From positions 1-64,000 of the forward strand of contig PMSM01000010.1 in assembly GCA_003168335.1 (NCBI GenBank): DNA of 64,000 nucleotides, written 5' to 3'. The position numbers were made by a program, and so were the translations under genes. Shown here piece by piece: positions 1-8,339 of this stretch. The notes beneath the pieces were generated by a model. It was not told the origin of the DNA. It saw only the letters and a list, made by a program, of their open reading frames with translations, and did no database searches. The DNA is from Blastocatellia bacterium (lineage in GTDB: Bacteria; Acidobacteriota; Blastocatellia; Pyrinomonadales; Pyrinomonadaceae). How positions within the stretch are numbered: position 1 is the first letter of the stretch; each line of letters opens with the position of its first letter.

Positions 1-2
1 CG

Positions 3-1505
3 CCCGCCCTGACCAGCGCCGAAGCTACTGTTTCGATCACGGTCAACGCTGTCAACGATGCGCCCTCATTCACCAAGGGCCCTGATCAGACCGCTAATGG
101 TCCGGTGGCGCAGACAGTCCCCAATTGGGCCACCAACATTTCGGCCGGCCCGCCGGACGAGTCCGGGCAGACGCTGACTTTCCTGGTCTCGAACAATAAC
201 AACGCGATCTTCTCAGTTCAGCCGAGCATCAGCCCATCAGGCACGCTCTTCTATACGCCGGCTTACGGCTTTGATGGTGTGGCGACTGTAACGGTGAAAC
301 TGCAAGACAATGGCGGGGTGGCCCTGGGAGGTGTCGACACTTCCGCGGCGCAGACATTTACTATCACCGTCCATGCCCTGAATAATCCGCCGACGCTCAA
401 TGCGCTCGGTAACGTGATCATTAATGAAGATGCTCCGCTGCAGACAGTGAATCTCTCGGGCATCACGGCGGGGCCGATTTACGAGAGCTCGCAAAACCTG
501 ACGGTGACGGCTGCTTCGAACAACACCGCAGTGATTCCAAATCCAACTGTTACCTACACCAGTCCGAATCCCACTGGCTCAATCAGTTTCACCCCCGTGC
601 CTAATGCCAATGGGTCGGCCATGATAACGGTGACGGTGAAGGATGATGGGGGCACGGCCAACGGCGGCGTAGACACTTTTGTGAGGACCTTCATCGTCAC
701 GGTCAATGCGATTAACGACGCGCCGGTGAATCACGTTCCCGGTAGTCAGACCGCGCCGCTCAACGGCACTCTCGTCTTCTCCGCAGCCAACTCTAACTTG
801 ATCTCTATCTCTGATGTGGATGCGGGCACGGATCCATTGCAGGTCACCTTGAAGGCCACTGACGGCACGCTTACCTTGAGCGGCACCAGCGGTCTGTCGT
901 TCATTGCCGGTGACGGCACTGGCGACGCCTTGATGACCTTTACGGGCAGCCTCGCAGACATCAACGCGGCGCTCAATGGGATGAGTAACCTGGCTTTCGG
1001 CTCGGGGGTGATCGAGATCACCACCAACGATCTGGGTCACAATGGTGCGGGCGGACCGCTTACTGATATCGACACAATCCAGGTGACGGTGATTGACAAC
1101 CTGGCGCCCCTGCTGCTGACTGCCGATGGTTCGGACCGAGCGATTGCGCTTGATTCGGTGACGCTATTGCGCGATCCGTTCGCGCTGTTGGCGGACCACA
1201 ATTTCAGTTCCGATCACCGCACCCGGATCACGCTCTTTGCGCTCCATGCGCAATTGAAGCCCGGCGAAACTTCCTCGGCCATTACCGCTGACGCCGACGT
1301 TTCGGGCACAATCATCCCGCTGACAGTTGAATCTGTCAGGACCATTCCGGGCTTTGACTGGCTGACTCAGGTGGTCGTCAAATTCCCCGACCAATTCTCG
1401 ACCGGCGGCGGTGGGGAAGTCGATGCCAGGATTAGTATTCACTTGCGCGGCGCCACCAGCAATCAAGCCGTCATTACCATTGTCCCTGTGCCACCAGGAC
1501 CTTGA
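3..1505 (+). CDS. Secreted cadherin-like/Ig-like repeat protein, 3' part
   Basis: The reading frame is open from the window edge, so the gene starts upstream; a GTG at 105 is only an internal codon. The visible 500 residues carry repeated beta-sandwich units of roughly 100-130 residues, each ending in a strand such as TVNAVNDAP or TVNAINDAP, as in cadherin-like/VCBS-type surface proteins. The last 130 residues differ: DSVTLLRDPF, a stretch around the words RTRITLF and LKPGE, then SIHLRGATSN. From memory this resembles the conserved C-terminal domain of large secreted acidobacterial proteins (TIGR03437-like). Likely role: cell-surface or secreted structural/adhesive protein; the ligand is unknown. 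The N-terminal signal lies outside the window. Confidence 0.8.
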   Translation, partial: PALTSAEATVSITVNAVNDAPSFTKGPDQTANGPVAQTVPNWATNISAGPPDESGQTLTFLVSNNNNAIFSVQPSISPSGTLFYTPAYGFDGVATVTVKLQDNGGVALGGVDTSAAQTFTITVHALNNPPTLNALGNVIINEDAPLQTVNLSGITAGPIYESSQNLTVTAASNNTAVIPNPTVTYTSPNPTGSISFTPVPNANGSAMITVTVKDDGGTANGGVDTFVRTFIVTVNAINDAPVNHVPGSQTAPLNGTLVFSAANSNLISISDVDAGTDPLQVTLKATDGTLTLSGTSGLSFIAGDGTGDALMTFTGSLADINAALNGMSNLAFGSGVIEITTNDLGHNGAGGPLTDIDTIQVTVIDNLAPLLLTADGSDRAIALDSVTLLRDPFALLADHNFSSDHRTRITLFALHAQLKPGETSSAITADADVSGTIIPLTVESVRTIPGFDWLTQVVVKFPDQFSTGGGGEVDARISIHLRGATSNQAVITIVPVPPGP

Positions 1506-1633
1506 CCGGCCCAGGAGAGATGTCGGTGTTGTCGTAATAGGCGGCCCAGTTTGAGATCGCTGCGCCGCCTGAGATGGCCGCCGATGTTCACGTCATAAAA
1601 ATGAGACGTGTTGTGACGGGGGAGTAAGGTAAG

Positions 1634-1742
1634 CACAAAACGGTTGAGTTGACCAAGCGCGGCGATTTCTAAACAACCTCGAAGCCCACCAATCAAGTTA
1701 AAGCACAGACTTCCCGCGCTCGGGTCGCACGAATTGTTGAGC
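1634..1742 (-). repeat. attC-like imperfect palindrome, copy 1 (degenerate)
   Basis: Read on the minus strand it begins with GCTCAAC (1742-1736, matching RYYYAAC), continues through a GC-rich arm (CGAGCGCGG) and shares the blocks TCGAGG, AATCGCCGCGC and GGTCAAC with copy 3. The distal box is GTTTTGT rather than the expected complement GTTGAGC, so this copy looks degenerate. It starts 24 bases after the stop codon of the nucleotidyltransferase gene, the same distance as between the M1 peptidase stop and copy 2. An integron recombination site is the best explanation, but no integrase is visible. Confidence 0.4.
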
Positions 1743-1766
1743 GGACTCTCCTCGCTAACAATCGCG

Positions 1767-2282
1767 TCAGACCTCTTTACGCCGCAGATGTGGGGGTAAT
1801 TCAACGCCGAAACGTGCTCGGAGCAGTTCCATATCTCGCAAGTCTTTCTCTGTCGGCACATACCCGTGGGCGTGGCAAAGCACCTGGACCTCTGGTGAAA
1901 GACAGCGGACACTGACGCCTTGAACGAAGCCCCGCCCGCTAAATCCCGCAGCCGGAAAGATCCAGTCTGATCCGTTTTCCATTCGATACACGCCGTTGCC
2001 GTCTCGGTCAAAGACGATAGTGTGAACATCGACCTCGAGCCCGGAGCGATCTGCAAGAACGAAGTTGGATTCCGTGCCGCCATTCCGAATCTCAAAGCCC
2101 CTGTTGGCCAGAGTGTCGCGCAGTTTTGGAAGGTCTGAGACGCGCAGGATTATGTCGACGTCCTTGTGTGGTCGTGTCTGAGCACCAAGAAGCGCATCTA
2201 CAGCCCAACCGCCATCGAGCCATATCTCGATCCCATCGCTCTCGAATAAGCGAAGAAGATCAACCAGGGCTTCAGGAGTCAT
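1767..2282 (-). CDS. Nucleotidyltransferase, lincosamide/aminoglycoside adenylyltransferase type
   Basis: A 171-residue protein with the nucleotidyltransferase signature near residues 23-44: LDGGWAVDALLG followed by RPHKDVDI, giving the GGW..D and DxD metal-binding acids. This arrangement is characteristic of LnuA/LinA-like lincosamide nucleotidyltransferases and related aminoglycoside adenylyltransferase-family proteins (PF10706-like). The reaction would be transfer of AMP from ATP to a hydroxyl of a small molecule; the substrate cannot be read from sequence, and many environmental members have no shown resistance activity. The gene sits alone between two attC-like palindromes, with 31 bases between the upstream palindrome and the ATG and 24 bases between the stop and the downstream palindrome, which is gene-cassette geometry. 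Confidence 0.75.
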   Translation of the reverse strand: MTPEALVDLLRLFESDGIEIWLDGGWAVDALLGAQTRPHKDVDIILRVSDLPKLRDTLANRGFEIRNGGTESNFVLADRSGLEVDVHTIVFDRDGNGVYRMENGSDWIFPAAGFSGRGFVQGVSVRCLSPEVQVLCHAHGYVPTEKDLRDMELLRARFGVELPPHLRRKEV

Positions 2283-2313
2283 TTCCGGTCTTCCGTGTTG
2301 TTCGCCGAACGAT

Positions 2314-2410
2314 CGAATTCACTGGGCGCGGGCGAACACCATTCAAGCCTCGCCGGATGAAGTTAGTTGATAAGCACGCGACCGCGCTCCGGTCCAACGA
2401 TTTGTTCGGC
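2314..2410 (-). repeat. attC-like imperfect palindrome, copy 2
   Basis: On the minus strand it runs from GCCGAAC (2410-2404) to GTTCGGC (2320-2314), perfectly complementary outer boxes. The inner arms are TTGGACCGGAGCGC on one side and CGCGCCCAGTG on the other, pairing imperfectly with unpaired bases, as expected of a folded attC site. The first arm is almost identical to that of copy 3. It begins 24 bases after the M1 peptidase stop and ends 31 bases before the nucleotidyltransferase ATG. The fourth base of the outer box (GTTC) departs from the strict GTTRRRY consensus. Confidence 0.5.
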
Positions 2411-2434
2411 TGCGACGTTGCCGGAATCATAATT

Positions 2435-4144
2435 TTATTGATTCAGTTCCAGGCTAAACGAGCGAGCTGCATTAGCCACAGCGCGATACTCTGGTGTCCA
2501 GCGCAGCACGAGATAGTGCGGGTCGAGCACAACCGATTCTACGCGGAAATTTATTGGAAAGGAAAATGACGTTTGCGCCGCGCCTAGTCGCACGTTGCGG
2601 ACAAGACGCTGGCCGCCCTTGTTTCCAGCCTCGATTTCCAGTGTGGCTTGATAGTGAGGTGATGTCTGTGTGATGCCCACGCGCAACCTTCGGCCTTCTT
2701 GTTTCCAGGAGAATTGAAAATCTGGCGCACCTGTCCGCTCGAACCATTGCTCATAGAACCATCGAAGATTTCTACCTGCGCCATTTTCTATCGCTCTCAG
2801 GAATCCATTCCACTCAACCCGCTGATTTGCGTGCTCTCGTAAGAAACTTTGAAGAGTGTGGCTGAACTGCCTCCGCCCAACTTCGCGCGAAAGCATGTCC
2901 CAAACGATAAAGCCTTTGCTGTTAGATAAGCGGCGAGACAAGTCACCGTCTTGCGCCAAATCGGACAGACGATGGTCTGTGCCTTTAGCTATTAAGGTGA
3001 AGTAGCCGAGAGCATTTTGGTCGGATATATAATCCGGGTAGCCTGTGCGCCGATACCGCTCGGCGGCAGCTGTTCCCTCGATGATTTCGACGGCGCGCAA
3101 TGAGCCGAACTGTGCCATCCCTTCCGACATCATCCAGCGCCCCTGAACGGTCTTACTTCGGATCAAGTTGCCCCACCATTGGTGGCTGATTTCATGTCCG
3201 AAGAATGCCGTGTTGAAGTCTTTATCAAGAAAATCTGTATTCGATAAGATGAAGCCTTCAAGGCTTGCTCCGCTGAATCCCGCCCGGTCTGCTTGTTCGC
3301 TTGGCACCTCAACAATCGCGAATTCGGGATGCGGGTAAGGTCCGAACTCACGCACTAGCGCATCAAGAACCTTCTCGGAGCCGGTTAAGTATGACTCGGC
3401 GTTGACTCGCGGCTTCAGAAGGTAGAGGGCACTCGGTATACGTCCATGCCCGGGTTGCACCTTGTACCTTCCGGCAGCAAAAGCGAAGAAGACCGGATCG
3501 CCGATGTTAAATCGGAATTCTCCGCGGGAGAGTTCCACCGGTTTACTCAATGACAGGCCCTGCGATTCAAGGACATAGCCTGGCGGTACGAAGAAGTTCA
3601 GAGAACCCGTCCCCCTCAAGCCCCTAAGCCTTCCGTCACTCTGCACTGGCCCATCTTCGATCTCCGGGTACCAGGCAGTGCCAATCCCGGCGCCAAAGCA
3701 GACCTCCGATTCAAGTGAGAAGATGAAGCTAGTGTGTGCGCCGCCACCCGTATAAGAAAATCGAAGGACGGTAGGCGTGCCGGCGTTGATCGGGTGTGGC
3801 AGGTGAACGCGCCAGGTTGCGGTTCCCCATCCGGGGCGTGAATATGGACGGACCGTAACCTTCTCCGTTATGGCACTGCCAGCGGCACTCGGGGGGCCCA
3901 CCACCTCCACGCGAAAATCGGTCATCAGTTCGCTTAGAGATAATTCAATACTGTCACGGGAAGACTTCGTGGCCGGCAGACGCATCGTGCCGGTCGCTTC
4001 AAGTCGGTGTGCGTCCGGCACTATGCGAATCGAAAGGTCATATCGAGGAAGTGAACCAGCGGCGAGGGTTGAGTAAGATTGATTGGGACAGCCACTAACC
4101 GAAAGAAGCAGCAGCCAAATAGTAATTGCGATGTATTTCTTCAT
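2435..4144 (-). CDS. M1-family zinc metallopeptidase, lipoprotein
   Basis: I start the protein at the ATG at 4144 (569 residues) because it opens with a lipoprotein signal: MKKY, a hydrophobic core LLLLSV and the lipobox SVSGC. An in-frame start at 4192 would add a non-signal-like 16 residues. The zinc site is HEISHQWWGN (about residues 317-326), with the third ligand glutamate in MMSEGMAQ about 20 residues on. Upstream, where M1 aminopeptidases carry GAMEN, this protein has GASLEGF, so the exopeptidase motif is not canonical and peptide specificity may differ. Likely an outer-membrane- or periplasm-anchored peptidase. It follows the AraC-type regulator by 64 bases on the same strand, and the pair lies between two attC-like palindromes, possibly as one large cassette. 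Confidence 0.8.
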   Translation of the reverse strand: MKKYIAITIWLLLLSVSGCPNQSYSTLAAGSLPRYDLSIRIVPDAHRLEATGTMRLPATKSSRDSIELSLSELMTDFRVEVVGPPSAAGSAITEKVTVRPYSRPGWGTATWRVHLPHPINAGTPTVLRFSYTGGGAHTSFIFSLESEVCFGAGIGTAWYPEIEDGPVQSDGRLRGLRGTGSLNFFVPPGYVLESQGLSLSKPVELSRGEFRFNIGDPVFFAFAAGRYKVQPGHGRIPSALYLLKPRVNAESYLTGSEKVLDALVREFGPYPHPEFAIVEVPSEQADRAGFSGASLEGFILSNTDFLDKDFNTAFFGHEISHQWWGNLIRSKTVQGRWMMSEGMAQFGSLRAVEIIEGTAAAERYRRTGYPDYISDQNALGYFTLIAKGTDHRLSDLAQDGDLSRRLSNSKGFIVWDMLSREVGRRQFSHTLQSFLREHANQRVEWNGFLRAIENGAGRNLRWFYEQWFERTGAPDFQFSWKQEGRRLRVGITQTSPHYQATLEIEAGNKGGQRLVRNVRLGAAQTSFSFPINFRVESVVLDPHYLVLRWTPEYRAVANAARSFSLELNQ

Positions 4145-4208
4145 GCGTGGTAATTCTACTACGCACCGATTGTCGAATCTTGCATGGTTCAAGCGCGCTG
4201 GTACTTGG

Positions 4209-5042
4209 TTAGCGCGGATGTAAAGCTGTCCGGTATTGGTTGGGAGTCATGCCCATGTGCGTTTTGAACGTTCTCGCAAAGTGGCTGTGATCGAAGAATC
4301 CGGCAGCCAGAGCAATGTCGCTGAGCGAAGCGTCTGAGGTAGAGATTTGACGGCAGGCAAACTCAATGCGGCGTTGACGGACATATTCACCGATGGTGCA
4401 GCGATAGAACCTGCGGAATTCGCGCGCCAGATGAACCGGATGCACATCAACTGATTCTGCCAGCGTAACCAGAGTGGAGCGTTCGCCGAGTTGCTCATGG
4501 AGAATATCTCTCACCTGCGCAAGCCAGTGTGGCGGCGTGCGTCCCCGCTCCTCTAGCGAGCACCGAGACGCCTCAGCTATGATTTCAAGCGCAAGTCCTT
4601 CGATGGCGAGCCCGGAAAACTCATCAAGCTCGCGGAATTCACGATAAAGCCGCGCCGCCAGATTTACCAATTGTCCGCCACAAAACTCAGCAGGAGTATT
4701 TATTATTCTCGAAGGCTGCTGCGCGCGCTCCAGCCAGCGAGTTGTCATCTGAATGTCAAAGCAACGCGAGGTAGTGTGGAAGTGATCGGAATGTGTTTCG
4801 CCTGCAGGATGAAAGATAAGGGTTGACGGGCGGCCCGAGCGCGAATGCTCACCATAGACTTCGGTGAAACTGCCTCCAAGAACGAAGCAAAAATAAGCCT
4901 GCTCGTGCGAATGCTTGGGAAGTTTGAGGCTTCGTACATAGGCTGTTTCCGTCAAAGTAAATCCAGCAATGGACGTGGTTCCCAAAATGTCACCGTCTAA
5001 GCATCCAGAAAGATGTTTCATAAAACCCATCCTGTTATACAT
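4209..5042 (-). CDS. AraC-family transcriptional regulator
   Basis: The N-terminal half looks like a cupin sensor (KLPKHSHEQAYFCFVLGG, then FHPAGETHSDHFH). The C-terminal 100 residues form the AraC/XylS double helix-turn-helix, with LAESVDVHPVHLAREFRR as the first and SDIALAAGFFDHSHFARTFK as the second motif, followed by GMTPNQYR. I chose the ATG at 5042 (277 residues); an in-frame start at 5111 would run into the attC-like palindrome, while ATGs at 5030 and 5021 are alternatives. The start at 5042 is 31 bases from the palindrome, exactly the spacing seen for the nucleotidyltransferase gene. The likely target is the M1 peptidase gene directly downstream, or its own promoter. Confidence 0.82.
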   Translation of the reverse strand: MYNRMGFMKHLSGCLDGDILGTTSIAGFTLTETAYVRSLKLPKHSHEQAYFCFVLGGSFTEVYGEHSRSGRPSTLIFHPAGETHSDHFHTTSRCFDIQMTTRWLERAQQPSRIINTPAEFCGGQLVNLAARLYREFRELDEFSGLAIEGLALEIIAEASRCSLEERGRTPPHWLAQVRDILHEQLGERSTLVTLAESVDVHPVHLAREFRRFYRCTIGEYVRQRRIEFACRQISTSDASLSDIALAAGFFDHSHFARTFKTHMGMTPNQYRTALHPR

Positions 5043-5073
5043 GCCCCCAAGTCTGCATACATCACCACGAAGC

Positions 5074-5158
5074 ACCGAACGTCTGGGTTGACCGGGCGCG
5101 GCGATTAGCAACAGCCTCGAATTAAAGACGCACTGCGCTCCGGTCCAACGTGTTCGGC
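5074..5158 (-). repeat. attC-like imperfect palindrome, copy 3
   Basis: On the minus strand: GCCGAAC (5158-5152), an arm TTGGACCGGAGCGC, a central region, the arm CGCGCCCGGTCAACC and finally GTTCGGT (5080-5074). The inner boxes TTGGACC and GGTCAACC pair with an extra base on one side, the asymmetry that attC sites use for strand recognition. The central block CGAGGCTGTT..AATCGCC is shared with copy 1. The gene upstream (stop at 5259) ends 100 bases away. Confidence 0.5.
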
Positions 5159-5258
5159 GTCGTGCTGTTGTTTTCTCGCTCTTTCCTCTATAAGAGACCC
5201 TCCAGACCCGGAAAAATCTCTATCCTGCCAGGCACGCCGCCGCCGGTGGTTCTGACGT

Positions 5259-6455
5259 TTACGGGCGTGCTCGATGCCTGGGGCGACGGCGTCGCTTTGG
5301 TTTGGGCTTGGTAGTGGGTGTGGACGTCGTCGTTGCTTCCGGTTTCTTTGGCTTTGTCTCTTCGCGGATGAAATCGGCAACGGCTTGTTGCGAGACTTCG
5401 GCTTGCACCAGCACTTCAGTCTCGGTGGGGGTAATCACCAGACTGCTCAATACCGCCTCTGCATTCTTATCCGTGGTCAAGCCGGTCGCTTGTTGCAGTA
5501 AACTCGAGAGCAAACTCTTGATGATCTTGGCGGTGTCGGGATTGTCGGCATTCATCGCGCCACGCAATTTGAACGACGTCCCATCCGTCGTGATAGCGGC
5601 ATAATAGTCGCCCAACTTTGAATCGCACTTCGAGGCGCGCGGATTGTTTTCCGTTCCCAGCAAAGCAAAGGTCTTGGCGAACGCAGTCCATGGTGATCCC
5701 GCGGCACTGGCCAGGGCGGTCGGGTCACGCATTAATGAACTGAGCAGATCGGGGCTGATGCGGCCTTTTCCTTCACCGGCATCAATCGCTGCTTTCACGT
5801 AAGCCGGCGTACCCACCGCAATCGTATTGCCATTCAGCATGACAATCGCCATCTCAGAAAGGGATTTGAGCAAAGGCGTTTTCTCCGCCTCCTTGGCGAT
5901 TTCGTCGATCGTTATTACTGAGAGCGTCTTTGAACCATAATTCTCATCGCGCATGTTTCCTTTCCCAGCTTCCTGCGCAAAGGCCATCAACGCCGCCGCT
6001 TTGAAATCTCCGCTGGCCACAACCATAAACTCAGGCAGAGAGAAGTTGAGGTCAGCCGTAGGCTTCTTAAAGCGGACCTGAAGCACGACGTAATCGATGC
6101 TAGAGGGATCAATCCCCGTCTCCGTCTTCATCTTGCTGAGGCCCTCACGCATCCCCGCGAGGTCCTTCTCCGGCAAAACGCGCGGCGCGGCATCGGCAAT
6201 GATCCGGTGCGGGCTGATGTAAATGAGCATGTCTGCTTCGGGAAGACCAGCGAGGGAAGTCAGAACGTTCTGCAGAGCTGCGCTCTCCTTTGCCGTTGGG
6301 ACGGGCGGCGCTGAGGTGGCTACAGGGTTCTTCGCTATCGACTGAACCCCTTGCGCCCTGGCCGTCGGACTGAGGGCCGGAGCCATCATGAGGAGGGCTA
6401 TTAAGAAAGTGCAGATGTATTTCCAGGTAAGCCGGATTAATTTGTCGTTGTTCAC
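5259..6455 (-). CDS. Exported hypothetical protein with basic C-terminal tail
   Basis: I place the start at a GTG at 6455 (398 residues), because GAGAGG lies 9 bases upstream and the protein then opens with a normal signal peptide (NNDKLIRLTWK, hydrophobic core, cleavage around PTARA-QG). The mature part has no family I recognise; it contains MLIYISPHR and repeated small alpha/beta stretches such as DFKAAALMAFAQEA. The C-terminus is a Pro/Thr linker followed by a very basic tail (KPKPKRRRRPRHRARP), which could bind cell-wall polymer or nucleic acid. It is the last gene of the long minus-strand block that begins with the WD40-caspase genes, 126 bases after the preceding gene; whether it shares their transcript is unknown. 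Confidence 0.6.
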   Translation of the reverse strand: MNNDKLIRLTWKYICTFLIALLMMAPALSPTARAQGVQSIAKNPVATSAPPVPTAKESAALQNVLTSLAGLPEADMLIYISPHRIIADAAPRVLPEKDLAGMREGLSKMKTETGIDPSSIDYVVLQVRFKKPTADLNFSLPEFMVVASGDFKAAALMAFAQEAGKGNMRDENYGSKTLSVITIDEIAKEAEKTPLLKSLSEMAIVMLNGNTIAVGTPAYVKAAIDAGEGKGRISPDLLSSLMRDPTALASAAGSPWTAFAKTFALLGTENNPRASKCDSKLGDYYAAITTDGTSFKLRGAMNADNPDTAKIIKSLLSSLLQQATGLTTDKNAEAVLSSLVITPTETEVLVQAEVSQQAVADFIREETKPKKPEATTTSTPTTKPKPKRRRRPRHRARP

Positions 6456-6581
6456 GTGTAGAATCCTCTCTGCCAAATTTTGCGTATCTTCCCACAAGAC
6501 TCGACCGTTCGCCAGATAATCTTCTAACTCTTTGGACGATGCTCTGCAGGCCGGGTAACAATAGTTTGGGATCGCAGCGTT

Positions 6582-7205
6582 TCAGCGCTGGATTCGAGTG
6601 CTTTCATATAATCGAGGCGTCGCGTACGTTCGATCTATGAAGCTCAGCGACGGATGTTGTTTGTCGGCAGTCAAATCGCTGACGCGCTGCGTGAGGTAGT
6701 CAACCAGGGACGCATAAGTTATGCGCCCGGTGTGAAAGGATTCGGCCGCCCCATTGACACCTTCGACAAGTGCCTTAGTGAAGGCCCCGTTATTCCCCAG
6801 CCGACGGATCATTCGGCCACTCTCGCGGTCAAAGAGATAGATGCAGTGTTCCTTTTCCGAAGCGAATCTGGTCCATCCACTCACCGCAATTGTATTGCCA
6901 TCCGGCGAGATGGCAGCGGCGTAAAGCTTGCCGGTATCGCCGTCTTCAATCGGCACGCGCAGAATCCGCATCAAGCGCCCGCTGGCCAACTCCCAAACCC
7001 GGGCCGTCTTATCGGCTGAAACAGTCACCAGGAATCTTCCAGCTCGATCAACGGCCACCCGATAGATCGGGGCAGAGTGCATGCCTGTCTCGATCCGCAG
7101 CATCGGCTGCCGCGAAGGATCGCTGGGCTGCGCTTCCCCGGTTTGCACCGGAAAAGACAACCAGGCGACTACCACGGCCAGAATAAGTTTTGAGAGGATC
7201 GACAT
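6582..7205 (-). CDS. Internally deleted WD40-caspase remnant
   Basis: 207 residues in one open frame. Residues 1-26 are a signal peptide (LILAVVVAWLSFPV, cleavage near GEAQ). Residues 36-137 hold two WD40-type blades (VSADKTARVWELASGR; ISPDGNTIAVSG ... IYLFDRESG). From about residue 138 the sequence abruptly becomes the C-terminal end of a caspase-like C14 domain: NNGAFTKALVEG, then GRITYASLVDYLTQRV and LTADKQHP, which resembles the end of bacterial caspase domains (GxFTxALxEG ... DYV..RV ... T.G.QHP). The rest of the propeller and the catalytic His and Cys blocks are missing. The simplest reading is an in-frame deletion of a full-length paralog. It probably has no protease activity, but the frame is intact. 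Confidence 0.6.
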   Translation of the reverse strand: MSILSKLILAVVVAWLSFPVQTGEAQPSDPSRQPMLRIETGMHSAPIYRVAVDRAGRFLVTVSADKTARVWELASGRLMRILRVPIEDGDTGKLYAAAISPDGNTIAVSGWTRFASEKEHCIYLFDRESGRMIRRLGNNGAFTKALVEGVNGAAESFHTGRITYASLVDYLTQRVSDLTADKQHPSLSFIDRTYATPRLYESTRIQR

Positions 7206-7275
7206 GCGGGATAACTCGGTCGCGTTTCGGCAACTGCCGAGGTCAGAATGTTTTCTCGCTGGGAAGAGTGCGAAT

Positions 7276-8295
7276 TCAGGGGGCAGCCTTGAATCGTAGA
7301 GGCAGGTTGACCAGTAACGGATTGCCCGGTTTGGTTGCCACCCGATAGATCGTCTGGCCGCCGACTTCTTCTTCGGTGGCTTCCTCGCCGTCCTGGTCGA
7401 TGCCTTTCGATTTAAGAACCTGGCCGATACTGTTCTCCATGTCGAACTGCTGCACTGCAGTCTTCCACTGGGCCAGCCACCCTTCGAACTCTCCCGGGTT
7501 CAAAGCGAGCTGTTTCTCACTGATCCGGGAACTATCAACCAAAGGTTTTGGAGAGACGATTATCGTCAGCACTTCGGTCGTTTGCACCTTTCTTGCTTCG
7601 CCTTCTTTCAATGCGCGCGGCTTGAATCTCCACACACTCGGATACGCGGGGACCTCAATGGGCGTCCAGGGCTCGAGCAAATTATTGCCCTTCCTCGTCC
7701 TCAAGGTTGGGAAAACTAAAGTAGCTGGTCCCAGCGACCCATCCGCGTACTGCTCCCGATCGACGATATAGAGGTAACCGCCCGTGGCAGGTTGAAGCCG
7801 CAGTCTAATGGTATCCCCATTTGTGTATGGAGCATTCGTATCCATTCGTTCAATGGTCTGTTCGGCGCCTTCCTGGTCCACCCCTTTACTCTGACCAGCG
7901 TCGACGCGCAAAATTGTTACCCCCACCTGCGCGAATTCGGTTCCGGCGGGGGCAGACCCGTTAACGAAACGCTTCGGCGTCCGCAGCGTGGTCGATCGCG
8001 TCGTTTTCTTGTGCTTTGGGTTGGTCTTGACGCCGGCTTCAGCAGGCCGCAACCCTTTCGAGCCCTCCTCGTCCTGCTGATCATCGTTCTTGCGCTCGAC
8101 GCTTCTACTTTGTTGTTGACTTTCGGTCTGGCGCTCAACGCCCTTCGATCCTTCCTGAGCGCTGGAGTTGTCATCTTTACGCTCTTTGCTGTTGCTAGGC
8201 TGAGCGTCAATGGCATTCAAGCCAACCAGGCACAGGATGATCACACATCCGATGAAGAACAACACAGCTCTTTGAGGTTTCGTCTTGGTGCGCAT
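7276..8295 (-). CDS. Exported DUF4384-like protein
   Basis: 339 residues. A signal peptide (PQRAVLFFIGCVIILCLVGL, cleavage near AIDAQ) is followed by a charged Ser/Gln/Lys/Glu-rich linker (residues 33-105) and then a globular domain with GGYLYIVDREQYADG and LVFPTLRTRKGNN. The pattern, a strand reading GYLY(I/V)x(D) followed by LFP and a basic loop, is that of DUF4384, a domain often found with bacterial caspases and Ser/Thr kinases. The start has AAGGGAAG just upstream. The gene begins 44 bases after the kinase stop, and the kinase itself ends in a related domain, so the two may share a ligand. A broken copy of the same domain lies at 26.5-26.8 kb on the other strand. Confidence 0.65.
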   Translation of the reverse strand: MRTKTKPQRAVLFFIGCVIILCLVGLNAIDAQPSNSKERKDDNSSAQEGSKGVERQTESQQQSRSVERKNDDQQDEEGSKGLRPAEAGVKTNPKHKKTTRSTTLRTPKRFVNGSAPAGTEFAQVGVTILRVDAGQSKGVDQEGAEQTIERMDTNAPYTNGDTIRLRLQPATGGYLYIVDREQYADGSLGPATLVFPTLRTRKGNNLLEPWTPIEVPAYPSVWRFKPRALKEGEARKVQTTEVLTIIVSPKPLVDSSRISEKQLALNPGEFEGWLAQWKTAVQQFDMENSIGQVLKSKGIDQDGEEATEEEVGGQTIYRVATKPGNPLLVNLPLRFKAAP

Positions 8296-8339
8296 AGCTT
8301 CCCTTTCACGAATAAGCCAATTGGTTTAGTAGCGACAAA

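Noticed and set aside
1463-2095. 210-codon minus-strand ORF
   Set aside because: Runs across the attC-like palindrome and out of frame through the nucleotidyltransferase gene; the latter has a clear motif and the former does not.
5105-5380. 91-codon minus-strand ORF
   Set aside because: Arg/Pro-rich text is the shifted reading of the basic tail of the 5259 gene plus the attC-like palindrome.
6145-6561. 138-codon minus-strand ORF upstream of the hypothetical exported protein
   Set aside because: Overlaps that gene in another frame and lacks any motif or ribosome-binding site.
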